A stretch of DNA of 64,000 bases from Aurelia coerulea (GCA_039566865.1 CM076959.1:10771501-10835500), one strand, 5' to 3'. Counted from the first letter of the stretch, positions 44,591-55,734 are shown. The notes: generated by a model not told the origin, from the sequence alone. Translations and numbers: made by a program.

Positions 44591-44846
44591 TGAAAGGAGA
44601 ACTACAAATCATACTGGGTGTCCCAAAAAAATACTCCCGTTTGAAAAATCACCAAAATTTTATTAAAAAGGAGATCTTCAAATTTTGTTTGTTGTAAGTA
44701 AATCAAAGAGCAAATTATTTTTCCGCACATAGCTGATCCTTTGATTTCTTTGAAATTAGTGAATTTAGGCCGTTTTAGTGCTGCTTGGTTTTTAACTATA
44801 CTGCAAAAGCAATGACGATTATCTGAGAAATTTCTTTTTTGCATGT

Positions 44847-45151
44847 TAAGCTCCCCCGGGGGGGGTACATGACTTGAGGATGGACGGGGGTCTGCCGCCC
44901 GGTTTTCAGAAAGCTACCCTCTTCTAATTACCGAAACTTGCTTTTGATACCCACTTCTATGATGAATTTTGGCGAAAAACTGCCCATTGTAACCATTTTT
45001 TGCGAATTTCAGCGAAACCCCACCCATGTTTATGGAAAATTTGCAGAAAAAGGACCCTTGTTTAGAGAATTTTAGGCCCAAAAACCCACCCATATGGGCG
45101 GCACATTCCCGTACCCTAAATATGTTATGTACCCCCCCCCCCGGGTAAGCT
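44847..45151. mobile_element. 293-bp element with CCCGGGGG ends and 6-bp target duplication
   Basis: The element is 44853-45145. It opens CCCCCGGGGGGGGTACATGA and closes, in mirror, with TTATGTACCCCCCCC...CCGGG. TAAGCT is duplicated directly outside both ends (44847-44852, 45146-45151). Related sequence starts at 26,451. Superfamily unknown. Confidence 0.7.
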
Positions 45152-45339
45152 CCACGTTTGGTCATAAATGTCAGAAGGAAATGCTAACTACTATTGTAGA
45201 CTTGAAGGATGACAAAAATTTTCAATATAATGGCTCTTGAGGCAAGATTAACAGATTATACCTCAGCATGAGGTTTTTTTCGATACGTTATCTCGTGCCC
45301 TTTAGGTAATGAAAACAAACATTCAATCACCCTTAAGTT

Positions 45340-45907
45340 ATAGAACAGGTAATTTGCAGCTTGTAGCGGAATTTGGGTGTGGCTGCCACGCCTTGTGACG
45401 TCACAGTGACGTCACAAAGCTGAAAATCTGTGAAAATCAGGCTTCAAAGTTGAATTAAAGTTTAATGAAGATTTTGCAGGAACTTTATGCAGTTTTTGGT
45501 TCAGTTTGTCAACGAAAATGGTGATAAAATATTATTTTATTGAAAATAACGATTTTGGAGTGATATTTTGGCAGAAATTAGCCGATTCTTATGACGTCAT
45601 TTGTGCAATTAATTTATTCTATGTAAAAAGAGACCAAAAGAACCTGTAAAATGATGATTATCTATGATAAATGTATCATTAGAGTGTTTTTCATTAAGAA
45701 AGTTCGAAAATACTTGAAAAACTTGCTAATTAGTCCAAAATGGCGGCCAAAATGACGTCATTATCAAAAAATGCTGACATCATCAAATTCCAGAAATTCC
45801 GATATCAAATTGAAGCCCTTTGTTTGCTGATTCATGTCGTTTAAAAACGCGGCAAATAAAACCTTGAGGGGGGGGGTGGAATCCACCCCCCCCCATGTGG
45901 ATTAGGG
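45340..45907 (-). repeat. TTAA-type (piggyBac-like) element fragment with CRE-like sites
   Basis: It ends GTGGATTAGGG followed by TTAA (45908-45911) after a GGGGGGGTGGAATCCACCCCCC hairpin. It is the inverse counterpart of 37,290-38,062 (TGGCGGCCAAAATGACGTCA; GTGACGTCACAGTGACGTCAC, read in parts). Four TGACGTCA(C) sites are present. The other end is not definable. Confidence 0.6.
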
Positions 45908-46420
45908 TTAAATGTACTTAGGTCATTTACTAAAAGGATCAAAATAAAAATTTATAAACTTGATAATCAAATTTTGGCAATTTTTCAAACTGGAGTACTT
46001 TTTTGGGTAGATTTAGCTACGTTGCACAGTTGAAAAATCTCACTTTCAGTTTAATGCGGCAGTTGTTACCACAAATGGATATTTTTATATTCTCACCTGC
46101 AACGACAGCTTTAGGATTCATATTTGCAACATCTTGACTCTTAAGTGCCGCAACAATGTGTCTTGCCTTTCTTTGAACAACTAGGAAAGGGGTAAAGTTG
46201 GTTAATTGAAGATAGATAGAAATTCTTTTCATAGCTAGTTTGTTTACTAAATGAATTTGTTTACTAAATGAACAGAGATAAGTTAGACCAGCTACATAGA
46301 TATACAGATGGCCTGCTAGATTGTTTTGATGACCAAATCTCAATTGATCAATCCTTGCGTACAAAAGACCATTTTAAATCATAACAGTTTTTCAGTAAAT
46401 AGTCGAGCTGTCATACGGTC

Positions 46421-46555
46421 ATGGCGTGTGAAGGTGCGACTGCTGCAGTGAAAGTCGCAGAGAACATTGAAGATTCATCGCAGTCATTTGCTTCCAAGTT
46501 TCTGAGCTCAGAAGAAATTGAACAACTCATAGTTGCTGATATTAATAAGATCAGA
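46421..46555 (+). CDS. short ORF with good start context, unrecognised
   Basis: GTCATGG opens a frame coding MACEGATAAVKVAENIEDSS and FLSSEEIEQLIVADINK, a plausible soluble acidic start, which then degenerates into AT-rich microsatellite at about 46,560. It could be the first exon of a host gene or a truncated element ORF. Confidence 0.25.
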
Positions 46556-46868
46556 TTTCTTTTTTTATATATATATACCAAAATAAATTTTTTTACAAGA
46601 CGAATTACTTATGACGCTACCTACTAATTACTTACGAAACACTGCAAAGACGATAATACCACGGGGAGCAATAGACTATGACAACCCCGCGGCAACTAAT
46701 ATAGAAAGAAATAAAAACTACTGGGTAATCATAATCATAATCATAATCATAAACTTATTTACAGTTGGTTTTTGATCTAGTTAACAACAACTAATTAACA
46801 CCAACTATCTATAATATACAATATACAATATAACAAAAAGATAAAAAACCCTAATGAATTATCCTAAA

Positions 46869-49775
46869 TTAAGTGCAAATGTAGCACGTACAGTTATTGC
46901 CATCCCAGCAACGTATTTCTTTCTTGAATTTCATGAGAGAAGTTGTCAATTTTAGGTCATCACTAAGATTGTTCCACAATAGACTCCCTCTAAAGGATAA
47001 GGAATTTATTCCGTAGCGCTGAGAACTCACTGAGGGGAGCTTGCATAGTTCCTTTGTCCGCAGGTTGTAGGGAACATCTTTTTTAACAAAGAAATTCCAC
47101 ATGTACTCTGGATTGAGATGGTTCATTGACTTGTAAATTTCAACCATGAGGTTTTGTAAGTTCTTTTTATGTATTGTCTTTGTCTCAACCCTATCTAGAA
47201 GTTCCTCAAATGTGGATTGATAGTCTCTATATAAAGTTCTCAGTGCACGCTTGTGGGTGCTATTAATTTGATTATTTGCAACTTTGCTACAAAATAGCCA
47301 GATCAGAGGGCAATAGGAAAAATTCGACATAACCACAGAGTTTAAAAGTAACTTTGATTTTTGCTCTCCTAAATATGGTCTTAACCTTCCAAATGCATGC
47401 ACCTTTTGGTTGACCTTCCTACATAGTTCTTTCACATGCGTTTCAAACTTGAGTGAGTTGTCAATGTTTACCCCCAGAAGTTTTACATGTTCGCTGCATG
47501 GAATCAATTGACCCCTCATGTTAAGGCATAGTTTATTTGTTCCCTTTAGCCCCAAAAACATGATTTGGAATTTTGAAGGATTGGCACTCATGCCGTTGTC
47601 AGTAAACCATTGCATTAATCCCTGTAGGTCACCCTCTAATCTAATCATGACTGCCTCCACAGATATATCACACGCGTAAATTGTCGTGTCATCAGCAAAG
47701 TTACATATCTCCGATTCCAGTTCCATATAAAACAGGTCGTTTATAAAGATGTTGAAAAGTAAGGGTCCAAGAACAGACCCCTGTGGTACACCAATCGATA
47801 CACGTTGTGGTGAGCTATATGTGGAGCCTATTTTGACCCTTTGTGTTCGGTTTGTCAGGTAACTACAAACTAGTTTTAGAGCATTTTGCTTGAATCCATA
47901 TGCCTCTAACTTTGCAATCAGTAGGTCGTGGGGTATACAATCATATGCTTTTGACAAATCCATCAGGATTGTTCCTACTATACCCGACATATCGAGACAC
48001 TTTTTCCAAGTCTCAACGACTCGAAACAGAGCATGCTGTGTGCTATAGCCTTGTCGAAAGCCAGAAAGCAATGAAGACAATATACCTACAAAAAACTGAT
48101 TTATTTGCTCACTCATGATCCGTTCAAAAATTTTGGACATGGCTGATAGGATACTAATTGGTCTATAATTGACTTTTTGGCATGTATCATCCTTTTTATG
48201 GATTGCACAAACGTCTGCTTCTTTTAGTTTATCTGGAAAGCAACAGTTGTCCATAGTTGCATTTATGCAATCAGTTAAGTATGGGCAAATCACCTCTTTC
48301 GCCTGCTGTATAATTTTTGTTGGTATATTGCCACTACTTGACTTACTATTATCTAAGGCTTCTATTTTAATCATAACATTTAGCAAATTAACATTACTAA
48401 ATTCAAATTTTTGGTCAATCGGGACTTTACTTTTTATAGCAACAATACTTGGATGGTTTTTATACTTTAATATAGCTATGTCTACCTTTTCGTCCAGACT
48501 CACATCGATTTCATCGTCCTTGAATGATGGATCTAGGCCAAGAGAGTCTGTGATGTTCACAAAGTGGGAATTTAAGCATTCAGCAATCACTTTATCATCT
48601 GATATAATCTCACCTTCTTCGATAAGGACGATTTTCTCCCCCATTGGGTTTCCGTTGGAAAACATTGGTTTGACTGTTTTCCAAAATTTTTTGTCATTGT
48701 CAATAGCGTTAATGTCTACAGAATGGTAAAAAGCACGCTTTGCTTTTCTGTTCATACTGACAATCAGATTTCTCTGTTGTTTATATTTCTTACGATCTTC
48801 CTCATTTTCAGATTTATTCGCCTTTTTTTTTAGTCTTGTTCTTGTCATTATCGCTTTTCTCAAATCAGACTTTACGTGGGGCTTATTATTCCCCCTAACC
48901 ACCCTTTGTTTCAAGGGGGCATGTTTCTGCAATACACTCTCGGTGACAGAGTGTAATACTTGGTAGTCAGAAGAAATGGTGTCACGCAGTTTGATATCCA
49001 AGTCTCTTTGGAAATCTTCTGCGCAGAAATTTTTATACTCACGGTATCTGATAGTTCTTGGGGGCAGTTTTACGAAGGTTGATTTTAGTATTGTGTATAT
49101 CAGGTGATGATGATCACTGAAGCCTGTTTCAAATGACTGGCTTTTCATGAAGGAATGCTTTTTATTTGTGAGTATGAGATCAATGGATCGCCCTCTGGAA
49201 GTCTTAAAACATGTTGGCCCCTTCAGAAGGCTAAATAAGTTACAGGTATTAATCAAAGGACTCATTGCCCTATCACTTACTTCCATATTGAAGTCACCAA
49301 TAAGTAAGACATTTTCACGTGAGGGAGCATATCCATCGATAATCCTGCACACGTTATCAACAAAATAACGTTGATCTTGTGTGGGGCTCCTGTATAGCGG
49401 TATCAATAGCCATTTCTGTTTTCTAATATTGATTTCAATAGGAATAGCCTGAATATCCTTAGGTATCTCAAGACCCTCTATCTTCTTACACAGAATATCC
49501 TCTCTTGCGTATACCAGAAGTCCTCCACTGTTCCTAGTAATGTCTAATCTAATCGGTGCTTTAAAACCATTTATTTTAAACTGACCGCTCGGAAAAGATG
49601 AATCAAGTTTTGTCTCTGCAATAATTAAGACATCAAGCTTGTCTCTTATCATCTGAGAAAAATGCTCGAATTTGTTCCTTATAGAGTTGATGTTTATGTA
49701 GCCTACTATAACATTTTTTGGGTATTTTAGTCTGAGCATTTTCATCTCTTCAAAGCAATCAGTATTTGTGTCCAT
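46869..49775 (-). CDS. LINE ORF2: endonuclease plus reverse transcriptase, 968 codons, intact
   Basis: Residues 20-230 form an apurinic-type endonuclease: GYININSIRNK (N30), IIAETKL (E54), PLYRSPT (Y128), IGDFNME (D161, N163), RSIDLILTN (D199) and GFSDHHH (D221, H222). The RT follows: NSKSSSGNIPTKI, KVNYRPISILSAMSKIFERI, GFRQGYSTQHALF, LMDLSKAYDCIPHDL, GVPQGSVLGPLLFN, and the catalytic FADD at 693-696 (47,688-47,699), then LLGVNIDNSLKFETHV and a C-terminal CWDGNNCTCYICT with CxCxxC. All catalytic residues expected of a CR1-type enzyme are present and no stop or shift interrupts the frame. The start is taken at the first ATG after the ORF1 stop. It would nick target DNA and reverse-transcribe its own RNA in the nucleus. 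Confidence 0.9.
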   Translation of the reverse strand: MDTNTDCFEEMKMLRLKYPKNVIVGYININSIRNKFEHFSQMIRDKLDVLIIAETKLDSSFPSGQFKINGFKAPIRLDITRNSGGLLVYAREDILCKKIEGLEIPKDIQAIPIEINIRKQKWLLIPLYRSPTQDQRYFVDNVCRIIDGYAPSRENVLLIGDFNMEVSDRAMSPLINTCNLFSLLKGPTCFKTSRGRSIDLILTNKKHSFMKSQSFETGFSDHHHLIYTILKSTFVKLPPRTIRYREYKNFCAEDFQRDLDIKLRDTISSDYQVLHSVTESVLQKHAPLKQRVVRGNNKPHVKSDLRKAIMTRTRLKKKANKSENEEDRKKYKQQRNLIVSMNRKAKRAFYHSVDINAIDNDKKFWKTVKPMFSNGNPMGEKIVLIEEGEIISDDKVIAECLNSHFVNITDSLGLDPSFKDDEIDVSLDEKVDIAILKYKNHPSIVAIKSKVPIDQKFEFSNVNLLNVMIKIEALDNSKSSSGNIPTKIIQQAKEVICPYLTDCINATMDNCCFPDKLKEADVCAIHKKDDTCQKVNYRPISILSAMSKIFERIMSEQINQFFVGILSSLLSGFRQGYSTQHALFRVVETWKKCLDMSGIVGTILMDLSKAYDCIPHDLLIAKLEAYGFKQNALKLVCSYLTNRTQRVKIGSTYSSPQRVSIGVPQGSVLGPLLFNIFINDLFYMELESEICNFADDTTIYACDISVEAVMIRLEGDLQGLMQWFTDNGMSANPSKFQIMFLGLKGTNKLCLNMRGQLIPCSEHVKLLGVNIDNSLKFETHVKELCRKVNQKVHAFGRLRPYLGEQKSKLLLNSVVMSNFSYCPLIWLFCSKVANNQINSTHKRALRTLYRDYQSTFEELLDRVETKTIHKKNLQNLMVEIYKSMNHLNPEYMWNFFVKKDVPYNLRTKELCKLPSVSSQRYGINSLSFRGSLLWNNLSDDLKLTTSLMKFKKEIRCWDGNNCTCYICT

Positions 49776-49904
49776 ATTGGTTACAGGTTGGGGCTCTATA
49801 TAGCCCGAACGTTGATAAGATTGATCTTCTCTATTTACATTATGTTCACTATTTTGAACATGGTTATGAAATACTTCTTCATTTAGGATGACACACTGTG
49901 TTCA

Positions 49905-50085
49905 AATGTTATCTAAAAAATTTACGAAGTTGCGTGCAAGGGTAGAGTCACCTTTTTTATTTAGATGCAATTTACGTGCACTCAAGCAGGAAATGTCAAC
50001 ATTACTATTGTCAATTATCGGGATACCTTGTTCTTTAGCTAGCTTCTTGAAAGATCTGTTTAATTCATTGGGTGAATGGGTGAAT
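49905..50085 (-). pseudogene. LINE ORF1 C-terminus (SGNH esterase-like)
   Basis: In the minus frame upstream of ORF2 one reads GIPIIDNSNVDISCLSARKL, HLNKKGDSTLARNFVNFLDN, then a stop. H-L-N-x-x-G at the end of an SGNH/GDSL hydrolase is its catalytic His block, and CR1-group ORF1 proteins often carry this esterase domain. The Ser and oxyanion blocks are missing (5' truncation). Confidence 0.65.
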
Positions 50086-50089
50086 CAGG

Positions 50090-50250
50090 AAAGATGTACC
50101 ACCCGCCCGCAAAACCGCACCCCAAGAGCCACCCATCCGATTCGCACAATTTCATAGAGATTTAAACGACGTGTCAAGGAGGCTCAACGAAAGTGTTGTC
50201 CAGGCCTCAGTCGAGGATTTGAAATTAGAATTAGACGAATCGGATGTGTG
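50090..50250 (+). pseudogene. coding-like fragment, unrecognised
   Basis: A plus-strand frame reads RKDVPPARKTAPQEPPIRFA, then FHRDLNDVSRRLNESVVQAS and EDLKLELDESDV before a stop. The composition is protein-like (amphipathic helix, acidic end) and may be the C-terminus of an ORF1 or another element protein. No family recognised. Confidence 0.35.
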
Positions 50251-50423
50251 ACCCCCGCGCCACGACTCCCCGAGCAGGCAACACACCCCCAACCCACCCA
50301 TTACATAAAGATACACGTAATTTCTGCTAAGAAATAAATCAACCATACGGAACTTTACATACAAGACACTTTACGAAGACATACTTGGTGGTTGGATGAG
50401 GTATGACTAGAAATGATGCGGTC

Positions 50424-51040
50424 CTAATCGAATCGACCAGTTTTTTTGATGAATTCTAGAGTCAATTCGAGAATATTTTTGTCAACGTCATTGGGAAGGT
50501 CTTTGTCACCATATAATAAAAATTGCGTTAAGACCTCGTTTGGAATATTAACGTATCCAAGTGGTCGTAGTAATGCTAAGACTCGAACGAGAAGATTTCG
50601 GCGTTGAACCTCAAAGGAAGGACAAAGCAACAAGAAGTGTTCCGTATTCTCTATACCGTCGTTCGTAGGGCACATTGGGTTGATAGTATCCCTAAAATTA
50701 TGTTTGAACTTGTGAAAGCTCAATTTGCTAAGACCAACCCTAAGTTGAGTGAGATAGGATAGTCCTACTGGATCGTGAATCCCAAAGACAGATTTAGCAG
50801 GGGGCGGATTTTGGACAGTAGCTTTTTCCTAAAAATAGCAATGGTTGGTGCAGTTCTAATCTCAGGACATAGATCATTCCATTTAGACAAGCAATTGGGA
50901 TAGAAGCTATATTGAAATCCCTCAGTCCTTGCCCGAATTCACCCAATGACATCCTGTCTCCGAAGAGAATATTGCGACTGTTGAAGTTTCGGGATTGGAC
51001 CCGTTGAATATTCTGGGGATAGGCTATTCATGATTTTGTA
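50424..51040 (-). pseudogene. LINE RT C-terminal fragment
   Basis: The minus strand codes FGIHDPVGLSYLTQLRVGLS (around 50,790-50,730) then KLSFHKFKHNFRDTINPMCP and GIENTEHFLLLCPSFEVQRR, the C-terminal zinc-knuckle-like C-x(n)-EHFLLxCP block found after many LINE RTs. It ends FIKKTGRFD. Upstream parts are frameshifted. Confidence 0.7.
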
Positions 51041-51054
51041 AAACAAAGTGAGGC

Positions 51055-51145
51055 GTCTACTCCACCTTCGATCCACCTTCGATCCACCTTCGATCCACCT
51101 TCGATTCACCACCTTCGATCCACCTCCACCTTCGATCTACTCCAC
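51055..51145. repeat. 11-bp tandem repeat (TCCACCTTCGA)n
   Basis: Four to five direct units with small gaps; only repeat structure is visible. Confidence 0.8.
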
Positions 51146-51639
51146 ATCCAGATTTCTGGATTCTATTACAGTTGCGAAAAACTTGGAAAGGAAGCATGGC
51201 CTAGCCAAGAGTGTGACAACGTTACGACTGAAGTACCTTCTTCGTGTGGAAAACTTGGAACTGTGCTTCATGGGGGTAGAGAATCGCTATGTGTAAAAGA
51301 TGAAGGACCCAAATTTTCCAATAATCAGGCGAAAGTAAGGAAAATATTGACAAATCATGAGACTTCCAGATAACTATACAAAATCAATAAAGATTTCATC
51401 AGACAATGATCACAATAATTAAGCGCCTACCTGTAAACCTAAATTTCAATGGGTAACATGGTAACAACAACCTAACAAAGGGACCTACACCTAACCTAAT
51501 CTGATGAATCAAAAGTGAAACGTTAATGCAAGCTCTATATTTTTGAGAAATCTTAACGAAAATATCGGATGTTGAAGACAGTTGAGTCCCTTTACATCAT
51601 TGTCCCAGTTGAGGTCCCACAAAGAAATTAACTAAAATT

Positions 51640-52140
51640 TGAAATTTCGTCAAATTGCTTCAAAATTGGCACACAGCCTATTTCAAACATGCTAATTACG
51701 AATATGAGCAAAGATCTTGAAAATTTTGTCATCAGATTGGCCCAAATGGCACACAAAGTGGCACAAATGTCCAAAAGTTTAAATTGCATAGAATTATATC
51801 AGAAATAGTAAAGGGTCTATTTCAAACAGGCTTATTACGAATATGAACTAGTTTTTTGAAAATAATGTCACCAAAGTGGTCCAAATGGCACACCAAATGG
51901 CACAAATGACCAAAAATTTAAATTGCATAGAATTATCTCAAAATTAATACAAAAGACCAATTTCAAAAATATCCTGATTACGAAAATGAGCGTAATTTTT
52001 CAAAATTATATCACCGAAGTGGTATACACTACGTGGCACAGAAAGTGGCTCAAGTAACCAAAGTGAATGCTTCTGAATGCCTAAAAATTTGAACAGCTCC
52101 TACTTCAGAAATGTGCTGATCATGATTACGAGCAGAAAAA
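51640..52140. repeat. degenerate tandem repeat, about 138-bp period, 3-4 units
   Basis: Each unit has ATTTCAAACATGCTAATTACG-like, AATATGAGC-like, GGCCCAAATGGCACAC-like and AAATTTAAATTGCATAGAAT-like blocks, at about 51,680, 51,820 and 51,960, with a fourth more diverged. No ORF. Confidence 0.7.
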
Positions 52141-53330
52141 ATGAAAAAGTTGCACAAAAATGGCTAATGGCATAAAGGAACAACAGCAAAAAAAACAGAA
52201 ATTTTAATTGTGCAAGGGCTAGATAGGGCACAGACAGGATTCATGTATATCAAACGCCAAGTAAAATATGACTATATTGATGAAAATAAGCAGAAAGCAC
52301 AAATCAGTCATGAGGATGCTGCATATCTACTTGATACTGAGAAGAAAAGAGAAACTGAAGGGGTAAAAAGACTACATCAACGAATTCTTCGACACTCTTA
52401 CAATTATGATAGAACAGAAAACGTAATGGTACTGCTATGACGAAAACAACTATAACTCGTACGTAAATGATTCTTCAATATAAGACAAACTAACATAAGC
52501 AAACGTAGCCTCCTGTAGAGTCAAAGGCATAAGAGTAACGAAGACGAGAACTAGCCTAGGGTAACGAAGTAAACCTAAAGATCTCTTTCATAGAAAGACA
52601 GAAGGCCAAGCAAGCAACAAATGAAGCGGAATCCTTTCAGACTCTCACTCTCGCATTGTTATGCCCAGGCTGCAATACTCGCTTTAATCTGTATTGATAT
52701 GGAAATGATGCTGCCAGTGGAATAATTAATTACACAAATACACACAGTAGAGACCAATAGTCAATCTGACTTTAAAAGTAACAATGTGCCATAGTCATAC
52801 AATCATAAAATCATGTTCAATCATCTTGAGACTGACTACTGGGCACGTCGTATTCACGCTGTAAGTGACACTCATTCCAGCCGTCACTTTGAAAGAAGTT
52901 TTCTTCTTGCAAACTCGACACCTTAATCGCCCATCTTCACTGGAGGTTTCATCCTCTGCAATTCTCCCCAACTCGTGGCTTCCTTTGCGTGGTGGCATTA
53001 TCGCTGAACTCGAGAGTCGCCAATGCTTGGTTGGCTTCTATGATGAATAATGGAGAACTTCCGTTCTTCCATTGGTTTTTCTGAACATCGCATACCAATG
53101 CCCAATGATAGCAAATCGGAATTCACACTGAGTAAGATTTCTGTCATTTCCCTCATTTTCTCTATTCCTTGAAATTTAGAAAAATCTTCACTTGTTTCTT
53201 TTGTCTCCTTCGTGAGTAAAGTTCTTTCCTGACAATGCCAAGCGCACCTTAGAGAGACGAGCCTTACGGAGAGCTAGCTTGATTGCTGCACGTGCACAAG
53301 GCAAGTAGCCTATTTTGTTATGGATAAACT
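52140..53330. other. no firm feature; one small ORF
   Basis: The minus frame 52795-52998 codes MPPRKGSHELGRIAEDETSS then RLRCRVCKKK with a CxxC, reminiscent of the zinc-finger start of a transposase or nuclear protein, but it is only 67 codons and unsupported. The plus frame 52210-52440 (DYIDENKQKAQISHEDAAYL) has a gene-like look without recognised homology. Confidence 0.3.
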
Positions 53331-53346
53331 GGTGATTAAAGGGGAC

Positions 53347-53783
53347 GGTCTAATTTAAGATCCAAGATCCCAAGATCCAAGATCAAAAGATCCAAAGATC
53401 CAAAGATCCAAGCTGGGAATTTAAGATCCAAGTATCGGAATTTAAGATCCAAGTTTGGAATTTAAGATCCAAGGGATCCACGTATCTGAATTTAAGATCC
53501 AAGTTTGGAATTTAAGATCCAAATTTGGAATTTAAGATCCAAGTATCGGAATTTAAGATCCAAGTTTGGAATTTGAGATCCAAGTATCGGAATTTAAGAT
53601 CCAAGTTTGGAATTTAAGATCCCAGTATCGGAATTTAAGATCCAAGTTTGGAATTTAAGATCCAACTTTCGGAATTTAAGATCCAAGTTTGGAATTTAAG
53701 ATCCCAGTATCGGAATTTAAGATCCAAGTCTGGAATTTAAGATCCAACTTTCGGAATTTAAGATCCAAGTTTGGAATTTAAGA
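53347..53783. repeat. tandem GATCCAAGTTTGGAATTTAA repeats, left arm
   Basis: About twenty ~20-21-bp units alternate between GATCCAAGTTTGGAATTTAA and GATCCAAGTATCGGAATTTA types; shorter GATCCAA units lie at the outer edge. Mirrored at 59,609-59,989. Confidence 0.9.
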
Positions 53784-54056
53784 TTCAGTTCAGATTCAGT
53801 TCAGTTTCAGTTCAGATTCAGTTCAGATTCAGTTCAGTTCAGATTCAGTTCAGATTCAGTTCAGATTCAGTTCAGATTCAGTTCAGATTCAGTTCAGATT
53901 CAGTTCAGATTCAGTTCAGTTCAGTTCAGTTCAGTTCAGTTCAGTTCAGTTCAGTTCAGTTCAGTTCAGTTCAGTTCAGTTCAGTTCAGTTCAGTTCAGT
54001 TCAGTTCAGTTCAGTTCAGTTCAGTTCAGTTCAGTTCAGTTCAGTTCAGTTCAGTT
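53784..54056. repeat. (TTCAG)n satellite, left arm
   Basis: The first half mixes GATTCAGTTCA units, the second is pure TTCAG pentamers. It yields long meaningless FSSVQ-repeat ORFs. Mirrored as (CTGAA)n at 59,374-59,608, which is pure throughout, so the arms differ here. Confidence 0.95.
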
Positions 54057-54120
54057 TCATTCATTATCAATCAATCCTAAATACAATTCAACATAAATAC
54101 TGTACATATTATATACAACA

Positions 54121-54545
54121 TACACGTTTTTTTTTATAAGAAACTTGGATTAGCACTTAGTACTAAAAGTTTCTTAATTTCTCATGAAAATTTCTGCGTT
54201 TTAGCAGTGAAAGTTTCTTAATTAGTTTCTTATTCTTTTGGGCCTAAAATTGCGGTATTGTTCGAAGTTGAGCCTTCTTCTCGACAAAGGGCTTCCACTT
54301 TGCATTGACATTGTCATCAAGAAGAAGCCATCCACAGCAAGGCAAAAATTTGCCAATTTTGCAGTTAAAAGTCAAGAAAAGACGAAGGTACCTTTGTTAG
54401 AGAGACATAGAATAAGAGAGACATACGGAAATAAAGTTTTAGAGTTTCTTCACTGTTCTTGAGCGTAGTACTAAAGTTTCTTAAATTTTTGGTCATTGTA
54501 GTACTAGTTTCTTATAAACCAGTTTCTTATGAAAAAAAACGCGTA
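54121..54545. mobile_element. MITE with CACGTTTTTTTTTATAAG ends, copy 2 (left arm)
   Basis: The element is 54123-54543, 421 bp, with TA on both sides. Ends CACGTTTTTTTTTATAAG and CTTATGAAAAAAAACGCG. It has TTAAGAAACT and AGTACTA motifs and a 74-codon frame that also occurs in copy 3. Same family as 24805-25222. Confidence 0.8.
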
Positions 54546-55288
54546 CTATACTCTATAGATCCAAGTTTGGAATTTAAGATCAAACTTTGGAATTTATTGG
54601 GCTGCTAGCCAAATTCCTTAAATGTTAGGCCAGGCCAGAGGGATTTTAGCACATCCTTCCAAAACGTACCCAATGCCTAACGTTGCCGTAAACATAGACC
54701 TAGGAACCGGGGGCACTGGGGGCACGTGCCCCCAAGATTTTGCAAGAAACAAAGAAGTGCCCTTTTTATTTTCAAGTAGGGCCTCTTTTGCTCAATGAAA
54801 AATTAAAGCGTCGTGCGCCCAAGTTTGAGATGCTTCCTATGTCCCTGGCCAGTGGCCATAAAACGATTAACAGAAATGCCACTTCGAAATTTGAAAAATG
54901 TTTTGTGAGGTTCTTGTCCTAGAAGCCCCCCTCAAAGCCATTTTGCCTGTGGAGGGAGGGGGAGGGAACCAATCAAGAATTGGCGCGAAAGTTTTTACCT
55001 CGTGGGCTGGACATCAGCAACCCAAAGGTTCATATAATGCCGGTGAGTCTATTCTTAAATCGTGTATGGTTCTTTCAGTGTTGCTAATATTAAACTATTT
55101 GAATCAAGTTTTGGCGTATACTTTCTGGAGATCAATATACAGCCACTGGACTGTTTTCCGACATTGAGAACAGTGCACTATAAATGAGTTGATGCTGGGC
55201 CTAACTAGGCCTATAATAATGTCGCTCTTTAAGAAAGCACTCCTCAAATGTCGAGACGTTTTGGCTGGCTCGGAGAATGCCAAAATGG

Positions 55289-55461
55289 AGTATAGGCAGG
55301 CCCGTAGGAAGCGGGGGGGGGCAGGGGGCTTGAGCCCCCCCCCAATAATTTTGAAAACAATGGTGCTATGTCACACAAATTAATTAGGTGTATTGTTCTC
55401 TATTGTTTTAATAACAATTGCCCCCCATTCCGAAGCTTCTTCCTACGGCCCTGAGTATAGG
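55289..55461. mobile_element. hAT-type MITE, 157 bp (left arm)
   Basis: The element is 55297-55453. AGTATAGG is duplicated on both sides (55289-55296, 55454-55461). Ends CAGGCCCGTAGGAAGC and, inward from the right, CAGGGCCGTAGGAAGAAGC. CAGG-type termini with an 8-bp duplication fit hAT. A mirrored copy is in the right arm. Confidence 0.85.
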
Positions 55462-55734
55462 AAACAAAATTGAGTATAATTCCCTCTCTAGGGCCCAAAT
55501 AGAGTAATCCTGGTATTAAATGGTATTATAACCCATTGCCAAAATTAATGAAGACCAAGAAATGACGTTTTTTGATCATAAATCTAATGCCTAACAATGG
55601 ATTTATGAAACTGTCTTTACTGCCTTTTGAATATTCCTGATGACATCCATGGTGATCTTTATCTATGACAGGGTTGCTGTCACTTATGGTATTGCCCTTA
55701 CCATGTGAGACGTATCAGTTTACTTGATTAAACA

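Larger units (their letters stand above)
44612..46009. mobile_element. mariner-type MITE (GGGTGTCCC family), with two nested elements
   Basis: Left end TA|CTGGGTGTCCCAAAAAAATAC; right end, read inward, CCCAAAAAAGTACTCCAG after TA, so the last few bases on the right are lost. Inner homology between the arms includes GTTTGAAAAAT and CCAAAATTT. The interior contains a 293-bp element (44853-45145) and a TTAA-type element fragment (to 45907). Confidence 0.65.
46723..50085 (-). mobile_element. CR1-like LINE with intact ORF2, minus strand, 5'-truncated in ORF1
   Basis: Right to left: end of ORF1 (about 50,085-49,905), a ~130-nt spacer, ORF2 (49775-46869), a short 3' UTR, and an (ATTATG)n tail, seen as AATCATAATCATAATCAT at 46,726-46,752. 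ORF1 lacks its beginning, so the copy is nearly but not fully complete. The junction on the right at about 50,085 meets unrelated coding-like sequence. Confidence 0.85.

Noticed and set aside
44622..46007. Outer mariner-type element treated as an autonomous transposon
   Set aside because: Its length comes from nested elements; no transposase frame is present.
53372..53783. Possible CRISPR-like array of 20-bp repeats
   Set aside because: Repeats are contiguous with no unique spacers, the locus is animal DNA, and the array is mirrored in the other palindrome arm.
53771..54139. Long FSSVQ-repeat open frames (also 59209-59663 on the minus strand)
   Set aside because: They are translations of the (TTCAG)n pentamer, which lacks stops in several frames; not genes.
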